From: Bremerella alba
GTDB lineage: Bacteria > Planctomycetota > Planctomycetia > Pirellulales > Pirellulaceae
Length of the DNA stretch: 64,000 nt
Reading direction: 5' to 3'
Assembly: GCF_013618625.1 (NCBI RefSeq)
Contig: NZ_JABRWO010000001.1
Span: 682,001 to 746,000, forward strand
Part shown: piece by piece, positions 34,235 through 43,281 of the stretch
How positions within the stretch are numbered: position 1 is the stretch's first letter
Layout: the number at the start of each line of letters is the position of its first letter
Made by a program: the position numbers and the translations under genes
Notes under the pieces: generated by a model
Told to the model about the DNA's origin: nothing
What the model saw: the letters and a program-made list of their open reading frames with translations, nothing else
Databases searched by the model: none

Positions 34235-35185
34235 ATGCAACAACTGGCCCTGTGGACCTTTCGAGGCGACATCCTTCACCCGAATAATATCAGTGCGATC
34301 GTGGTCATCGACGACGGCCAGTATTTGGCAATCGCCGGCGACGAAGGCGCGTCGGTTCAAATCCTCCGCCGTCGTGCTCCCGGCGACTACGATGTCGATG
34401 GGATCATCGACTTGAAGGACCAACTGGAAGACAAAAAATCGGAAATAGATATCGAAGGATTAGCGTTTAGCGACTTCCGCTTGTACGTGCTGGGGTCTCA
34501 CTCGAAGAAGCGAGAGAAACTCAATCCAAAACGAACACAGAAGCACAACCGCGATCGTTTGAAACAGCGCGACAAGCAGCCAGACCGGCAAGGATTGTTC
34601 GAGATCAAATACCTGGGCAGGGGGAAGTTCTCTGACAAGGTGAAGCCGTGCGACTTGCTGCCCACGCTGAAGGAAAACGATCTGCTCGCTCCTTTCCTGG
34701 CGATCCCCAGCAAAGAGAACGGCATCGACCTAGAAGGACTCGCTGCCGAGGGCGACGACCTGCTGGTCGGGTTTCGGGGGCCTGTCTTACGAGAAGGCCT
34801 GGTACCTATTCTTAAGCTTGACTTCGACAAACCGGAAAAAGCCGACGTCCTGCTGGTCGATCTCGGCGGACGTGGTATTCGCGACCTGGTGCGAACCAAC
34901 AGCGACTATCTTATTCTGGCGGGTCCAATGCGGGACGAACCCCTTTCTTACAGGATCTACCAATGGAATGGTAAGGATGCGATCCCAGGCCGTGACTGCG
35001 ATCAAGCGAACCTTCCACGAAACCTGGGTGAAGTCCCCTTGCCGCATTTTGGTGCCAAGCCGGAAGGGCTCGGACTGGTCGAAGAGACCGAGGCCTACTT
35101 CGATGTCGTTCTGGTCTGCGATAGCTCTTCCAATGGTAGCCCGACGGTGCTGCGAATCGCGAAACCCATTCTTGTTTCGCCGTAG
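34235..35185 (+). CDS. DUF3616-domain protein
   Basis: A 316-residue cytoplasmic-looking protein with no signal peptide. It fits DUF3616, a beta-propeller-like family of unknown function. Supporting segments are GDILHPNNISAIVVIDDGQY, IDIEGLAFSDFRLYVLGSHS, GIDLEGLAAEGDDLLVGFRG, PILKLDF and PKPEGLG-type VPLPHFGAKPEGLGLVEE. The paired D-x-E-G-L motifs recur as expected for repeated blades. A basic, lysine-rich stretch (HSKKREKLNPKRTQKHNRDR) interrupts one loop. The start follows ACCACG, with no strong ribosome site. It is divergent from the RCK_C gene and convergent with a small exported gene. Confidence 0.85.
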   Translation: MQQLALWTFRGDILHPNNISAIVVIDDGQYLAIAGDEGASVQILRRRAPGDYDVDGIIDLKDQLEDKKSEIDIEGLAFSDFRLYVLGSHSKKREKLNPKRTQKHNRDRLKQRDKQPDRQGLFEIKYLGRGKFSDKVKPCDLLPTLKENDLLAPFLAIPSKENGIDLEGLAAEGDDLLVGFRGPVLREGLVPILKLDFDKPEKADVLLVDLGGRGIRDLVRTNSDYLILAGPMRDEPLSYRIYQWNGKDAIPGRDCDQANLPRNLGEVPLPHFGAKPEGLGLVEETEAYFDVVLVCDSSSNGSPTVLRIAKPILVSP

Positions 35186-35200
35186 CCATGCGCACGAAAA

Positions 35201-35259
35201 AGCTGCGTTGGGGTGGGAAAGGGTGAGAGACCTTTCCGCTTGGTGTCCCCGCGGCAGCT
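35201..35259. terminator. Nested hairpin between convergent genes
   Basis: An outer pair, AGCTGC (35201-35206) with GCAGCT (35254-35259), surrounds an inner stem, GGAAAGG (35216-35222) with CCTTTCC (35231-35237). The structure lies between the DUF3616 stop (35185) and the stop of the convergent small gene (35308). There is no clear T-run on either strand. A bidirectional terminator is plausible but not proven. Confidence 0.45.
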
Positions 35260-35307
35260 ATTATTTCGGGCGCAAGCGCGTTTGCCAGCGCGATGGTTGA
35301 CGGTAAG

Positions 35308-35745
35308 TTACTCTTCGTCGGTTTCCGCTTTGGCCAAACGCCCCGAGAGCTGCTCAGGCTGACTCAACTCGCTCCGCTGTTCTATGGGAAACATATTGCG
35401 TTCGAGTACTTCCGGGTCGTAGGTTGTCCACGTTTCACGAACGTTGTCTGCGTAAACCTTGCGATGGACGTTCATGTCACGCCAATGGCAGATGAATTGA
35501 TCCTGATTCCACGACTTGCGCGGAAGCTGATCGTCGGTCTTAAGCAGCCGCCAGGCGCGGACCTGAAATCTTTGGGATGCACTATCCCATTGGTAGAAAA
35601 TAAGTTGATTGATTACGAGACGGCCTTGTAGGTCGTACAAGTGATTAATTTCGACGAGGTCGACACGGTCGACCACGTGGGTTTCGATAGGGGAAGCCCC
35701 CATCGACGCCATCGTAAGGATGGACGCGACTACGAACGAGGTCAT
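35308..35745 (-). CDS. Small exported hypothetical
   Basis: A 145-residue protein starting MTSFVVASILTMASMG (probable signal peptide), then a compact mature part: ETHVVDRVDLVEINHLYDLQ and VINQLIFYQWDSASQRFQVR. It has several conserved-looking aromatic residues and an acidic C-terminus (SGRLAKAETDEE). A longer open frame (59 more codons) precedes this start. Its amino acids look non-coding and are hydrophilic, so the ATG at 35745 is preferred. Family unrecognised. It is alone on this strand, convergent with DUF3616. The 505-bp upstream gap has no gene I can support. Confidence 0.72.
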   Translation of the reverse strand: MTSFVVASILTMASMGASPIETHVVDRVDLVEINHLYDLQGRLVINQLIFYQWDSASQRFQVRAWRLLKTDDQLPRKSWNQDQFICHWRDMNVHRKVYADNVRETWTTYDPEVLERNMFPIEQRSELSQPEQLSGRLAKAETDEE

Positions 35746-36250
35746 GCTCGTCTCCCTAGTGCCAGTCGTTGGAAATGGAGAGTTCCGCGATCCATCGGCG
35801 GAGCTACTGTGCGCAAGGCTGTCGTTCGCATTCCGGAATGCTAAAGCGCTTCTCAGTCGAGAAGTGCTCTTAAAACTCGGTACGCGAAACATGTGCCAAA
35901 ACACGATGTTGGTTACCGCCAACCGACCGTAACTCTAAAAGCCAATTGACTTTTAAAAAAGCCAAAACAAGCCGAGCGACAGGCCGCTACCCAGGCATAT
36001 CATTAACAATGCTCAAGTGAGGTGCACGTACCTTTATGGATGCTTATTTCTTCAACATGTTCACGGGGCGCCCATATTATGCGTTTGATTCAATCCCTAA
36101 CTCGCAACCAACTCACCCTAAACCCCCACAACTCGCAGTAAGATAGATAAACCCAACTGGGGCCAGATCACGCGTATTTGGTAAGAAGTGATCCTAAGCG
36201 ATACGATAGAAGTGCTTTTCGGAGATCAACTTAGGGGGAATCAAAACCAG
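35746..36250. other. Long divergent intergenic region
   Basis: A 505-bp gap between a minus-strand exported gene and a plus-strand membrane gene. No gene is supported. It contains an A-rich stretch (TTTTAAAAAAGCC around 35953) and a ribosome-site-like GGGGG at about 36233-36238 before the membrane gene's ATG. An upstream GTG at 36188 in frame with the membrane gene could add 21 codons but does not alter its spans. I see no repeats or RNA folds. Confidence 0.4.
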
Positions 36251-37102
36251 ATGAGATGGACCGTTCTGCAATGGATTGCCCTAATGTGGATTCTGGCTGT
36301 CGTCGTCGGGGCTTTTGGTTCACTCTTCGAACCCCCTTGGGTCTTGGACGGGTTCTGGTTCATTTTGGTGCCCCCTTTTGTAATGGCTTCGCTGCTGGGC
36401 ATTTGGCTGACGGCAGGCATCGGGCCTGTGTGGCTGCGAATGCTCGGGATGATCGTAGGGCAAAGCTTGCTTGTTTTGATCATGGCGCTGATAAGCTATG
36501 AAAGCCCCGTCGACTTTACTCCGGGGCTCGCGGCCACGACCGCTTTCACAGCCCTGGCGATGCTTGGCCTGGGCTGTCTTGGTTCGATGTTACCGATCCA
36601 CACTACCTGGAAAGTCCGCATCGCCTTGTGGGAAATTGTGGTCAGCGTGGGTTTGATCGGCGTGACGTTCGCCATCATTCGCTTGGTCTCAGAAATCTTC
36701 GTGTGGGATTGGCTGGCATGGGCATCCCAGGCAGGCGTTCACTTTCTGGTGTTTTCACTGTTCTCCGGCACGCTCATGACAATCGTTCTGCTGCCGCTCA
36801 TCGTTCGAGGTCGCCGGCCACGCTCGATTGCGGCGATCCTGTTGCTTGTTGCCGTCGCCCTCATTCCGCTCATCGAAGCACGGACCTTCGAGTTGTTAGA
36901 CTTAACCGGCGGACATCTCGAACTGTTTTATGCCGCCCACGCCGGCCAAACGGTGATGGCCCTGGCAATCATGATTCCTCTGATCACCATCTTCCCTGGC
37001 GTGCTCGTCAAGCATATGCGACCCGAGGTTAAGCCGCTGGATCGAGTCGACGAAAAACCGCATCACCCCCATGGCGAACAAGACTTCGCAGACATGCAAT
37101 GA
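36251..37102 (+). CDS. Polytopic membrane protein A
   Basis: A 283-residue integral membrane protein with about eight hydrophobic segments (WIALMWILAVVVGAFGSL, FVMASLLGIWLTAGIGPVWL, IGVTFAIIRLVSEIFVW and IAAILLLVAVALIPLI among them). It ends in a charged His-rich tail (DEKPHHPHGEQDFADMQ). No family recognised; no transporter signature. The downstream gene overlaps by 4 bases (ATGA) and has a similar hydrophobicity profile, so the two form a tandem pair. Start at 36251 (MRWTVLQW) is favoured by a GGGGG sequence about 12 bases upstream. Confidence 0.75.
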   Translation: MRWTVLQWIALMWILAVVVGAFGSLFEPPWVLDGFWFILVPPFVMASLLGIWLTAGIGPVWLRMLGMIVGQSLLVLIMALISYESPVDFTPGLAATTAFTALAMLGLGCLGSMLPIHTTWKVRIALWEIVVSVGLIGVTFAIIRLVSEIFVWDWLAWASQAGVHFLVFSLFSGTLMTIVLLPLIVRGRRPRSIAAILLLVAVALIPLIEARTFELLDLTGGHLELFYAAHAGQTVMALAIMIPLITIFPGVLVKHMRPEVKPLDRVDEKPHHPHGEQDFADMQ

Positions 37103-38010
37103 ACCTACTTCCTAAAGTTGTCGCCCATTGGAAATGGCCCTCGCGGTGGCAGTGGTTGGTCCTAACTTGGTTGGTTGCGTTGAATGCTACACCCTATGTC
37201 ATTGTGGCATTAACCTCCGGCAGCTTCAGCATTTTGCACTGGGTCATCTGGACGATGCTATCAAGTCCCTTTGCTTTGATCGGCATGTTCAGTTTCCTGA
37301 GCGTCGCCGGCGGATGGCCAGTCATGGCCCGGCGACTGACAGGGGTAACCGGGTCGCTGTTGGTCATTGGCTTGCTGATGTTCCTACTCAACGAAGAGGC
37401 GGTGGGTGTCAGTGCCTGGTTACTGCTGGAAGCCGTGGTCATTGTTGTCATGACGCTGTTGTCCTGCCGTTTTTTCGGAATCCCGGCACGACCCAACCGC
37501 TGGTCGCTGCAGTTCTCGCTGGCCGAGATCATCTTGCTCAGTGGATTGGCCGGTGTGTTTCTCTTCATGCTACGTTTGGCAGACGCAACCGATCTTCAGT
37601 TTTGGAAACAGGCGCAAGAGATGATCTTTGTCATCTTCGCGTTTGTCTCCGGCGTTTACCTGGTGCCAATTTGCCTGTCTACCGTGGCCACGTCGCGCCG
37701 CGCAGTGACCTGGTGGATTGTCTCCTGCTTGGCGTTATGGGCCGTTGTCCCGCTGATCTTTCTGGCTGCCTTGATGCCATTTGAATCCTGGTCGGGGAAC
37801 CTCGCTTTGATCCTTGCCGTTCTCTATCCGGTCCTGGGCGTTCAAGCACTGATGGTATGGGGAACGCTTTTCCCCATACGCATCTTCTTTCCAAATGTGT
37901 TGTTTGCGAAAGAAGACTCGCCGGCTACTGCTGTTCAAGACAAATCAGATACTCTTGCCGACGCCCCTGCGAGCTATCCGCATAGCGAGCATACAGACGT
38001 CCCTGACTAA
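37099..38010 (+). CDS. Polytopic membrane protein B, paralogue of A
   Basis: A 303-residue membrane protein with about eight spans (WLVALNATPYVIVALTSG, TGSLLVIGLLMFLLNEEA, LAEIILLSGLAGVFLFML, SCLALWAVVPLIFLAALMPF). Its length, span order and Trp-rich start (HWKWPSRWQWLVLTWLVALN) resemble protein A. I infer tandem duplication, not high identity. The last 86 bp overlap, tail to tail, the 3' end of the SHD1-propeller gene. The C-terminal tail encoded there (DKSDTLADAPASYPHSEHTD) is hydrophilic. Function is unknown. Confidence 0.78.
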   Translation: MNLLPKVVAHWKWPSRWQWLVLTWLVALNATPYVIVALTSGSFSILHWVIWTMLSSPFALIGMFSFLSVAGGWPVMARRLTGVTGSLLVIGLLMFLLNEEAVGVSAWLLLEAVVIVVMTLLSCRFFGIPARPNRWSLQFSLAEIILLSGLAGVFLFMLRLADATDLQFWKQAQEMIFVIFAFVSGVYLVPICLSTVATSRRAVTWWIVSCLALWAVVPLIFLAALMPFESWSGNLALILAVLYPVLGVQALMVWGTLFPIRIFFPNVLFAKEDSPATAVQDKSDTLADAPASYPHSEHTDVPD

Positions 38011-39433
38011 CGATCGGGGTGGCGAAGACCTCGTCTCCCAGCCGGTTTTCTGCGACCAGATCGTAGCTTTGCGGGTTCGCTTTGATCACCCACACGTTTC
38101 CTTTCTCGTTGGCGACAAAGATATTCTCGCCACTCAATAGGGGCGACGCACTAACGGGGCCGCCCAGGCGGGTCTTCCATTTCTCTTCGCCGGTCTGGCC
38201 ATCCCAACAGAAGAAGATCCCTCCGTCGTTGAACGCGTAGAGGTAACCATCGTGAGCGAGCATCGACTGCTCGTAGCATTTCTCGTTGTTGGTCCACAGC
38301 ACCTGACCCGAGCCGCCTGCTTTCACGGCAATCGTCTGAGGGTCGGGAAATCCACCACTGGCAAAGACCGTGTCCCCTTCCCACACCATCGTGCCACAGG
38401 TGGCATTGGTGGTACCTGGGACTGCCCACAACGGCTCGCCTGTTTTTGGATCGTAGGAAGAGACCGCCTTCAACCCACTGATGAGCATCTGATCCTTGCC
38501 GCCTATCTTGGCCACAACTGGGGAGCTAAACGAGATTCCACTGCGCGGCTGCTTCCAACGCGACTGGCCATTGCTCTGCGAAAACGCGGCCAACCAACCT
38601 TTCTCGAATTCCGACGCCACGATCACCATATCGTCGTACAGCATGGGGGACGGCCCATAGCCGAACTTGTATTGCTGCGGCACGTAGGGGCCAGCGTTGA
38701 CCTGCCATTGCAGCTTTCCCTGGATATCGAGCGCCACCAACTGCACCGTTTGGTTCTGAATGAAAACGACAAACAGCTGCTTTCCATTGGATGCCACCGT
38801 CGACGTCGCGTGCGTGTTCTTGGCATGCAATTCCCCTTGGAAGCCTCCCTGCGTGATCGGTGTTTTCCAGACCGGCTTTCCGGTCATCTTGTCGTAGGCA
38901 AACACACCGGTCGTTTGACGGTTTTCGTCGGCGGAAGTCAGAATCACGTAGTCCCCCACGATGATCGGTGACGAGTGACCGCGACCAGGCACCTCGACCT
39001 TCCACTTCACGTTCTGCGTATCATTCCACTGCGTCGGAGCGGCTGGGCCGGGGGCGATGTTGTTGGAATCGGGGCCTCGCCATTGCAGCCAATCGCCCGG
39101 GGCACCCCGGTTGGTCGCCGGGCGAGCATCCCTTTGGCCTGACTCCCTGTCGTCTGATTTCATGTTGCCGCGTGTCGGTCGATTCTTATTCGATCGCATT
39201 TCGCGAAGTCGAGCCCGGACCCAGGTTTGATCGGTCCGGCTGAGCTTGGTCATCGGAACGGTGACCGTTTCGCCATCGGCCTTCAAAAGGGTGACGCTCC
39301 CTCCGGAATACTCCTGAAATTCCGCTTCAATGTTGAACTGCCCGGTCGAATCGGTCCAACTCCGTGATTCGGCCCAAGCCAGTGCAGCAAACAATCCTAC
39401 GGAAACAACAAGCGCAGAAATTGCACGAAACAT
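37925..39433 (-). CDS. Exported SHD1-domain PQQ-type beta-propeller protein
   Basis: A 502-residue exported protein. The signal peptide (ISALVVSVGLFAALAWA) is followed by an SHD1 domain (residues about 22-78: SRSWTDSTGQFNIEAEF, TVPMTKLSRTDQTWVRARLR). SHD1 is a small beta fold seen in many planctomycete exported proteins. Residues about 110-500 form a PQQ/BamB-like propeller with repeated blades (WLQWRGPDSNNIAPGPAAPT, SPIIVGDYVILTSADENRQT, VFAYDKMTGKPVWKTPITQG, VSASPLLSGENIFVANEKGN). Likely role: a periplasmic binding or scaffold propeller; no catalytic residues are evident. It ends in the antisense overlap with the membrane pair. Confidence 0.9.
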   Translation of the reverse strand: MFRAISALVVSVGLFAALAWAESRSWTDSTGQFNIEAEFQEYSGGSVTLLKADGETVTVPMTKLSRTDQTWVRARLREMRSNKNRPTRGNMKSDDRESGQRDARPATNRGAPGDWLQWRGPDSNNIAPGPAAPTQWNDTQNVKWKVEVPGRGHSSPIIVGDYVILTSADENRQTTGVFAYDKMTGKPVWKTPITQGGFQGELHAKNTHATSTVASNGKQLFVVFIQNQTVQLVALDIQGKLQWQVNAGPYVPQQYKFGYGPSPMLYDDMVIVASEFEKGWLAAFSQSNGQSRWKQPRSGISFSSPVVAKIGGKDQMLISGLKAVSSYDPKTGEPLWAVPGTTNATCGTMVWEGDTVFASGGFPDPQTIAVKAGGSGQVLWTNNEKCYEQSMLAHDGYLYAFNDGGIFFCWDGQTGEEKWKTRLGGPVSASPLLSGENIFVANEKGNVWVIKANPQSYDLVAENRLGDEVFATPIVSQGRLYARYADSSQGRRQEYLICLEQQ

Positions 39434-39717
39434 ATAAGAAACCTTGAGAGTAGAGAACGCAGCAAGAGTGAATGCCTGGGCAGGTCACTTTATTGTGCTT
39501 GTTTTCTTCGGAGATTTCAACAAAGGACCTCGCTCTTGTCCCCTCTCTCTCGAAGGGTGAGGGATTCTGCAGCAATATCAACTTGTCCCTGCGGGTCTTG
39601 GGCTCGCCATGGTTACGCAGACCATGGCGGCCATGTCCTCAACGATTTCAGAAGACCCCCTCACCCTAACCCTCTTTCCGGAGTACCGGGGCGAAGGGAC
39701 TAGAAGGGAAAGCGCAT
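39434..39717. repeat. Cluster of intergenic inverted repeats
   Basis: Between two minus-strand genes. Visible elements: a 9-bp hairpin, CGCCATGGT (39605-39613) with ACCATGGCG (39621-39629); a long-range pair, AGGGTGAGGG (39554-39563) with CCCTCACCCT (39658-39667); and GC-rich CTCTTTCCGGAGTACCGGGG followed by GAAGGGACTAGAAGGG. The CCCTCACCCTAACCCTC type of string is familiar from planctomycete intergenic repeats, but I cannot confirm copy number. No gene is supported here. Confidence 0.55.
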
Positions 39718-39754
39718 AAAAAAAATCGCTCCGACCAGGGCGGTCCGAGCGATT
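39718..39754 (-). terminator. Intrinsic terminator of the S8 peptidase gene
   Basis: A 13-bp stem with one C-C mismatch, AATCGCTCCGACC (39724-39736) and GGTCCGAGCGATT (39742-39754), has loop AGGGC. On the minus strand it is followed by eight Us (A-run 39718-39725 on plus). It lies 87 bases after the peptidase stop. This has the textbook shape of a Rho-independent terminator. Confidence 0.88.
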
Positions 39755-39840
39755 GGGTAGGTCGACGGTGGGGTGGGTGGGAAACTGCCCAAGTTCGGAG
39801 GGAAAGAGGATAAGCATCCGGAGAAGATTAAGAGGTCGTG

Positions 39841-42800
39841 TTAATCTTCCCACTCACCAAAGTATTGCATAAGAAAGTCGATGTCGCCGACATAACTTTT
39901 GTCAGAACCTGCAGTTGAGTAGGCATTCACAACGTCAAAACCGGCAGCGTAACTCGAGAAATTGTCTCCTTGTAAGGAGGCATAGTTTGACCGAGCGATA
40001 AGTTGGTCATCGGCTTGGGTATCGAACAGATACGCCACGTCATGACCCCCGGCAGAAGCGATCGCATTGACACGATCGAACCCTCGCGCTGTGTTGGAGA
40101 AGCCTTGTCCAGCCATCGAGCTTTCGACCGTGCGGCTGTAAAACGCATCGTTGCCGACGGTATCGTAAAAGAAGGCTTGATCGTTGCCGCCCTTGGTCGA
40201 GATGGCCGACGTACGATCGAAACCTTGGGCCAATACGTAATAGCTCGCACCATACATGGTCGCGTGATTTCCGCGAGCAATGTAAACGTCGTTGCCGGCC
40301 GTATCGTGGAAGGTTGCCGTATCGTTGCCGCCGTTCATCGCGATCGCCGAAACACGATCGTAATTGTAAACGGTGTTCGTGTAACCCGAACCGCTCAGGA
40401 CACTCGACGAACCATAGGCAACGAACGTGTCGTTCCCTTTCGAGTCGTACAAGTACGCCTGATCGTTTCCGCCGGTGCTGTAAACGTTGGTTCGCTCGAA
40501 GCCATAAGTTGAAATCGACGAGTTCGACGTCAGCATATAGCTGTCGGTTCCGCGGCCAATGAAGTAATCGTTTCCGCTCGAATCGTATAGCATGGCCGTA
40601 TCGATACCACCATGAGTGGCCCGGGCCGTAACCGACCTAGCTCCGGTAACTTCGTTCTTATAGCCACTGCTAGACATCGACGACTTGGTCGGGCTGCTCG
40701 TGAACGAGTCGTTGGCAATCGTATCGTAGAAAGTCACCGAGTCGTTGCTGCTCGCCGCGCCATAGTTGTACTCGACGTTGTCGGTGCTCCAGGTAAAACC
40801 ACTTCCCTGGACAGTCATCGTATCAGCCCGGAAAACCCACGTTTCCTTACCGCTGGTTCCATAGAACCGAGCCGAATCGGTGCCGGCTCCGCCATCGAAG
40901 GTGATCTTCTTTACTTGTGAAGCATTGAAGCTCGACGACTTCCCGTTCATCGTCACCGTCACGGTGGAACCGGTGTGATTGACCGAGATGCTGTCGTTAC
41001 CGTCGGTTCCCAGGATGGCCAGGGTCCCGCTCTTCAGCTCAAACGGAGACGACTCGGCAATCTTCAGTATGTAGTCGCCGGTATGCGAACTGGTGGCACC
41101 CTTCACGGCAAGATAAACGATGCCTGAGGTGCTGGCCGTCCACACAATTTTGGAACCCGAAGTACTTGAATCCTGCGCCCACTGCGACGCGCCGCTGTTG
41201 CCATACAAAGTCAGCTCGGACCCGGCCAACGAACTGTGACTGGTATCGATCACATAGGTGGTTCCGGCGACCGCACTAAAGCGGAAGTAGTCGACGTCGC
41301 CCGCATAGTTCAGTTTGCCGGCCTTAGAACTGCCCACCGAAATCAGCGTCGCACCCGAGGCTGTGTTCGCGTAATCGTCCGACTGCACAATCGTGACCGA
41401 GGTCGCCACCAGGTTGCTCTTCGCACCTTCGTTGTCGGTGGCTTGAGCAAAGATCAATTGGCTTCCGGCCGAGGTAAACGGATTGCTGATCGTCAAGCTG
41501 GCCAGACCACCGCTGATGGTCGAATCACTGCCGAGAACCGAATCGGTCGCGTCCCACTTCCCGTTGCCGTTCGAGTCGCGGTAGAACGTGACCTTCGAGA
41601 CGCTGCCGTCCGCGTCCGACACGTTCTTGGCCGAAATGGTGATCGCGCCTGTCTCGCCCAGGAACACCGTGCTGGGGTTGGTCGAGACGCTACCAAGTGT
41701 CGGGGCTTTGTTCGGTTCAGGTACGGGCTCTGGTTCTGGTTCCGGATCAGGCGTCGGGTCGTTGCTGTTGGGCGACAACAAGTCAAGTGTACCCGCCGCG
41801 TTCAACCGCATGCCGGTCGAGACATCTCCGTTGAGCCCCGAAATCAGATCGCCACCACCTAAGATCGCATCTTTCACTTCCGCCGCAGTCGCATCCGGAT
41901 CGTAGGCGAAAGCCAGTGCGGCGACGCCTGCGACATGCGGAGCCGCCATGCTGGTGCCGGAAAACGAAGCATAGTAGCCGCCGGCGATGGTGCTGTAGAT
42001 ACCCACGCCGGGGGCCGCAATGTCGACGGTGCTTGCTCCGTAATTGCTGAAGCTGGCCAGGTTGTCGTTCTTGTCGGTGGCCGCCACCGAGATCACATTG
42101 CTGACGTCGTAGTTGGATGGATAGTGAGGATTCGAGTCGTTGTTCGTACCGTCGTTTCCTGCTGCGGCGACAAACAAAATGTCGGCTTGCTCGCTGGCCT
42201 GGATGGCCGCTTCCAGCGAACCACTGAATCCACCACCACCCCAGCTGTTGTTGAGCACCCGAATGTTCACATCGTACTGGGTGCGCATCATGGTGGCGTA
42301 GTTGATCGCCCGGACCGCGTCGGAAGTGTATCCGGCACCACTTGCCGAGAGAAACTTCAGCGCCATGATCGACGTATTCCAAGCGACGCCACTCACACCG
42401 CGTCCGTTGTTGCCTTGTGCGGCAATCGTTCCGGCGACGTGCGTGCCGTGGTGGTTGTCGTCCATCGGGTCGCCATCGTTGTTCACGAAGTCGTACCCAT
42501 GCACGTCGTCGATAAAGCCGTTGTTATCGTCGTCGATTCCGTTGCCAGCGATCTCGCCGGGGTTGGTCCAGATGTTTCCGGCCAGGTCAGGGTGTGTATA
42601 GTCGACGCCCGTATCAATCACACCGACCACCACGCTGTCGGAACCGGTTGTCTTGTTCCAGGCCTCAGGTGCGTCGATCTGATTCATGCCGTAGGTCGAC
42701 GAATAGCTGGCGTCGTTGGGCGTGATGTTGAAGACCGAAGCCACGTCCAGTTCGTACCCGCTAATTACATCGAGCGACGAGAACCAGGCACCCACGTCCT

Positions 42801-43281
42801 GGGCGCTTGCCCCTTCGCTGCGAACCAATAGCTGACCGACCAGCCCCAGTCCGCGGACGACCTCGACGTTGAAACCACTTCCGGCCAGCAGTGAACCAAC
42901 TTGCGAGACCGACGTAAGAGAACTAGCCACGCCGCTGGAAATCTGCACGATCCAGTCGTTGGTGTTGGGATCTTGGGTCGACTGCTCGATCACGCCGTTG
43001 GCATCGGTCGTGTAGCCGCCGCCGTTGCGTTGATAGTCGTCGCCGGCGACGTCCTCGAACCAGATCGAAGAGATCGTATCGCCTGCCATCATGCTGCGCA
43101 CTTCCAGCGTTTCGATGGCGTTGGCGGTCGAGTGTTTCGAAGACCAGTGCTTGCTGCGGCGCGAGCTGTCGGCCGCACGATTGGTATTCGCACCACCACC
43201 GATCAGCCATTGTGCTAGCCCGGAACGTACCTCGGGATTGTCACTATCGAAACTTCCCACCTTCGCTGCTCCTAATGTCAC
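39841..43281 (-). CDS. Large exported subtilisin-type (S8) peptidase with tandem C-terminal repeats
   Basis: An 1146-residue secreted protein. The N-terminus (about 1-70) ends in TLEVRSMMAGD, the (L)ExR...AGD pattern of planctomycete giant exported proteins. A propeptide-like region follows, then the S8 catalytic domain with D223 (VIDTGVDYTHPDL), H278 (HHGTHVAGTIAA) and S444 (FSGTSMAAPHVAG), all present. A Pro/Glu linker (PEPEPEPVPEPNKAP) leads to Ig-like and PPC-like beta domains (about 520-800). Residues about 829-1146 hold six 47-residue repeats plus a partial seventh, each with (F/Y)(D/E)R...GG(N/H)D.A...D..GND. These GND turns may bind calcium. It ends DIDFLMQYFGEWED. Likely extracellular protein degradation or surface processing. 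Confidence 0.92.
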   Translation of the reverse strand: MTLGAAKVGSFDSDNPEVRSGLAQWLIGGGANTNRAADSSRRSKHWSSKHSTANAIETLEVRSMMAGDTISSIWFEDVAGDDYQRNGGGYTTDANGVIEQSTQDPNTNDWIVQISSGVASSLTSVSQVGSLLAGSGFNVEVVRGLGLVGQLLVRSEGASAQDVGAWFSSLDVISGYELDVASVFNITPNDASYSSTYGMNQIDAPEAWNKTTGSDSVVVGVIDTGVDYTHPDLAGNIWTNPGEIAGNGIDDDNNGFIDDVHGYDFVNNDGDPMDDNHHGTHVAGTIAAQGNNGRGVSGVAWNTSIMALKFLSASGAGYTSDAVRAINYATMMRTQYDVNIRVLNNSWGGGGFSGSLEAAIQASEQADILFVAAAGNDGTNNDSNPHYPSNYDVSNVISVAATDKNDNLASFSNYGASTVDIAAPGVGIYSTIAGGYYASFSGTSMAAPHVAGVAALAFAYDPDATAAEVKDAILGGGDLISGLNGDVSTGMRLNAAGTLDLLSPNSNDPTPDPEPEPEPVPEPNKAPTLGSVSTNPSTVFLGETGAITISAKNVSDADGSVSKVTFYRDSNGNGKWDATDSVLGSDSTISGGLASLTISNPFTSAGSQLIFAQATDNEGAKSNLVATSVTIVQSDDYANTASGATLISVGSSKAGKLNYAGDVDYFRFSAVAGTTYVIDTSHSSLAGSELTLYGNSGASQWAQDSSTSGSKIVWTASTSGIVYLAVKGATSSHTGDYILKIAESSPFELKSGTLAILGTDGNDSISVNHTGSTVTVTMNGKSSSFNASQVKKITFDGGAGTDSARFYGTSGKETWVFRADTMTVQGSGFTWSTDNVEYNYGAASSNDSVTFYDTIANDSFTSSPTKSSMSSSGYKNEVTGARSVTARATHGGIDTAMLYDSSGNDYFIGRGTDSYMLTSNSSISTYGFERTNVYSTGGNDQAYLYDSKGNDTFVAYGSSSVLSGSGYTNTVYNYDRVSAIAMNGGNDTATFHDTAGNDVYIARGNHATMYGASYYVLAQGFDRTSAISTKGGNDQAFFYDTVGNDAFYSRTVESSMAGQGFSNTARGFDRVNAIASAGGHDVAYLFDTQADDQLIARSNYASLQGDNFSSYAAGFDVVNAYSTAGSDKSYVGDIDFLMQYFGEWED

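Noticed and set aside
41935-42831. 298-codon plus-strand frame antisense to the S8 peptidase
   Set aside because: Val/Arg/Gly-rich shadow of the catalytic domain; the minus frame has the S8 triad.
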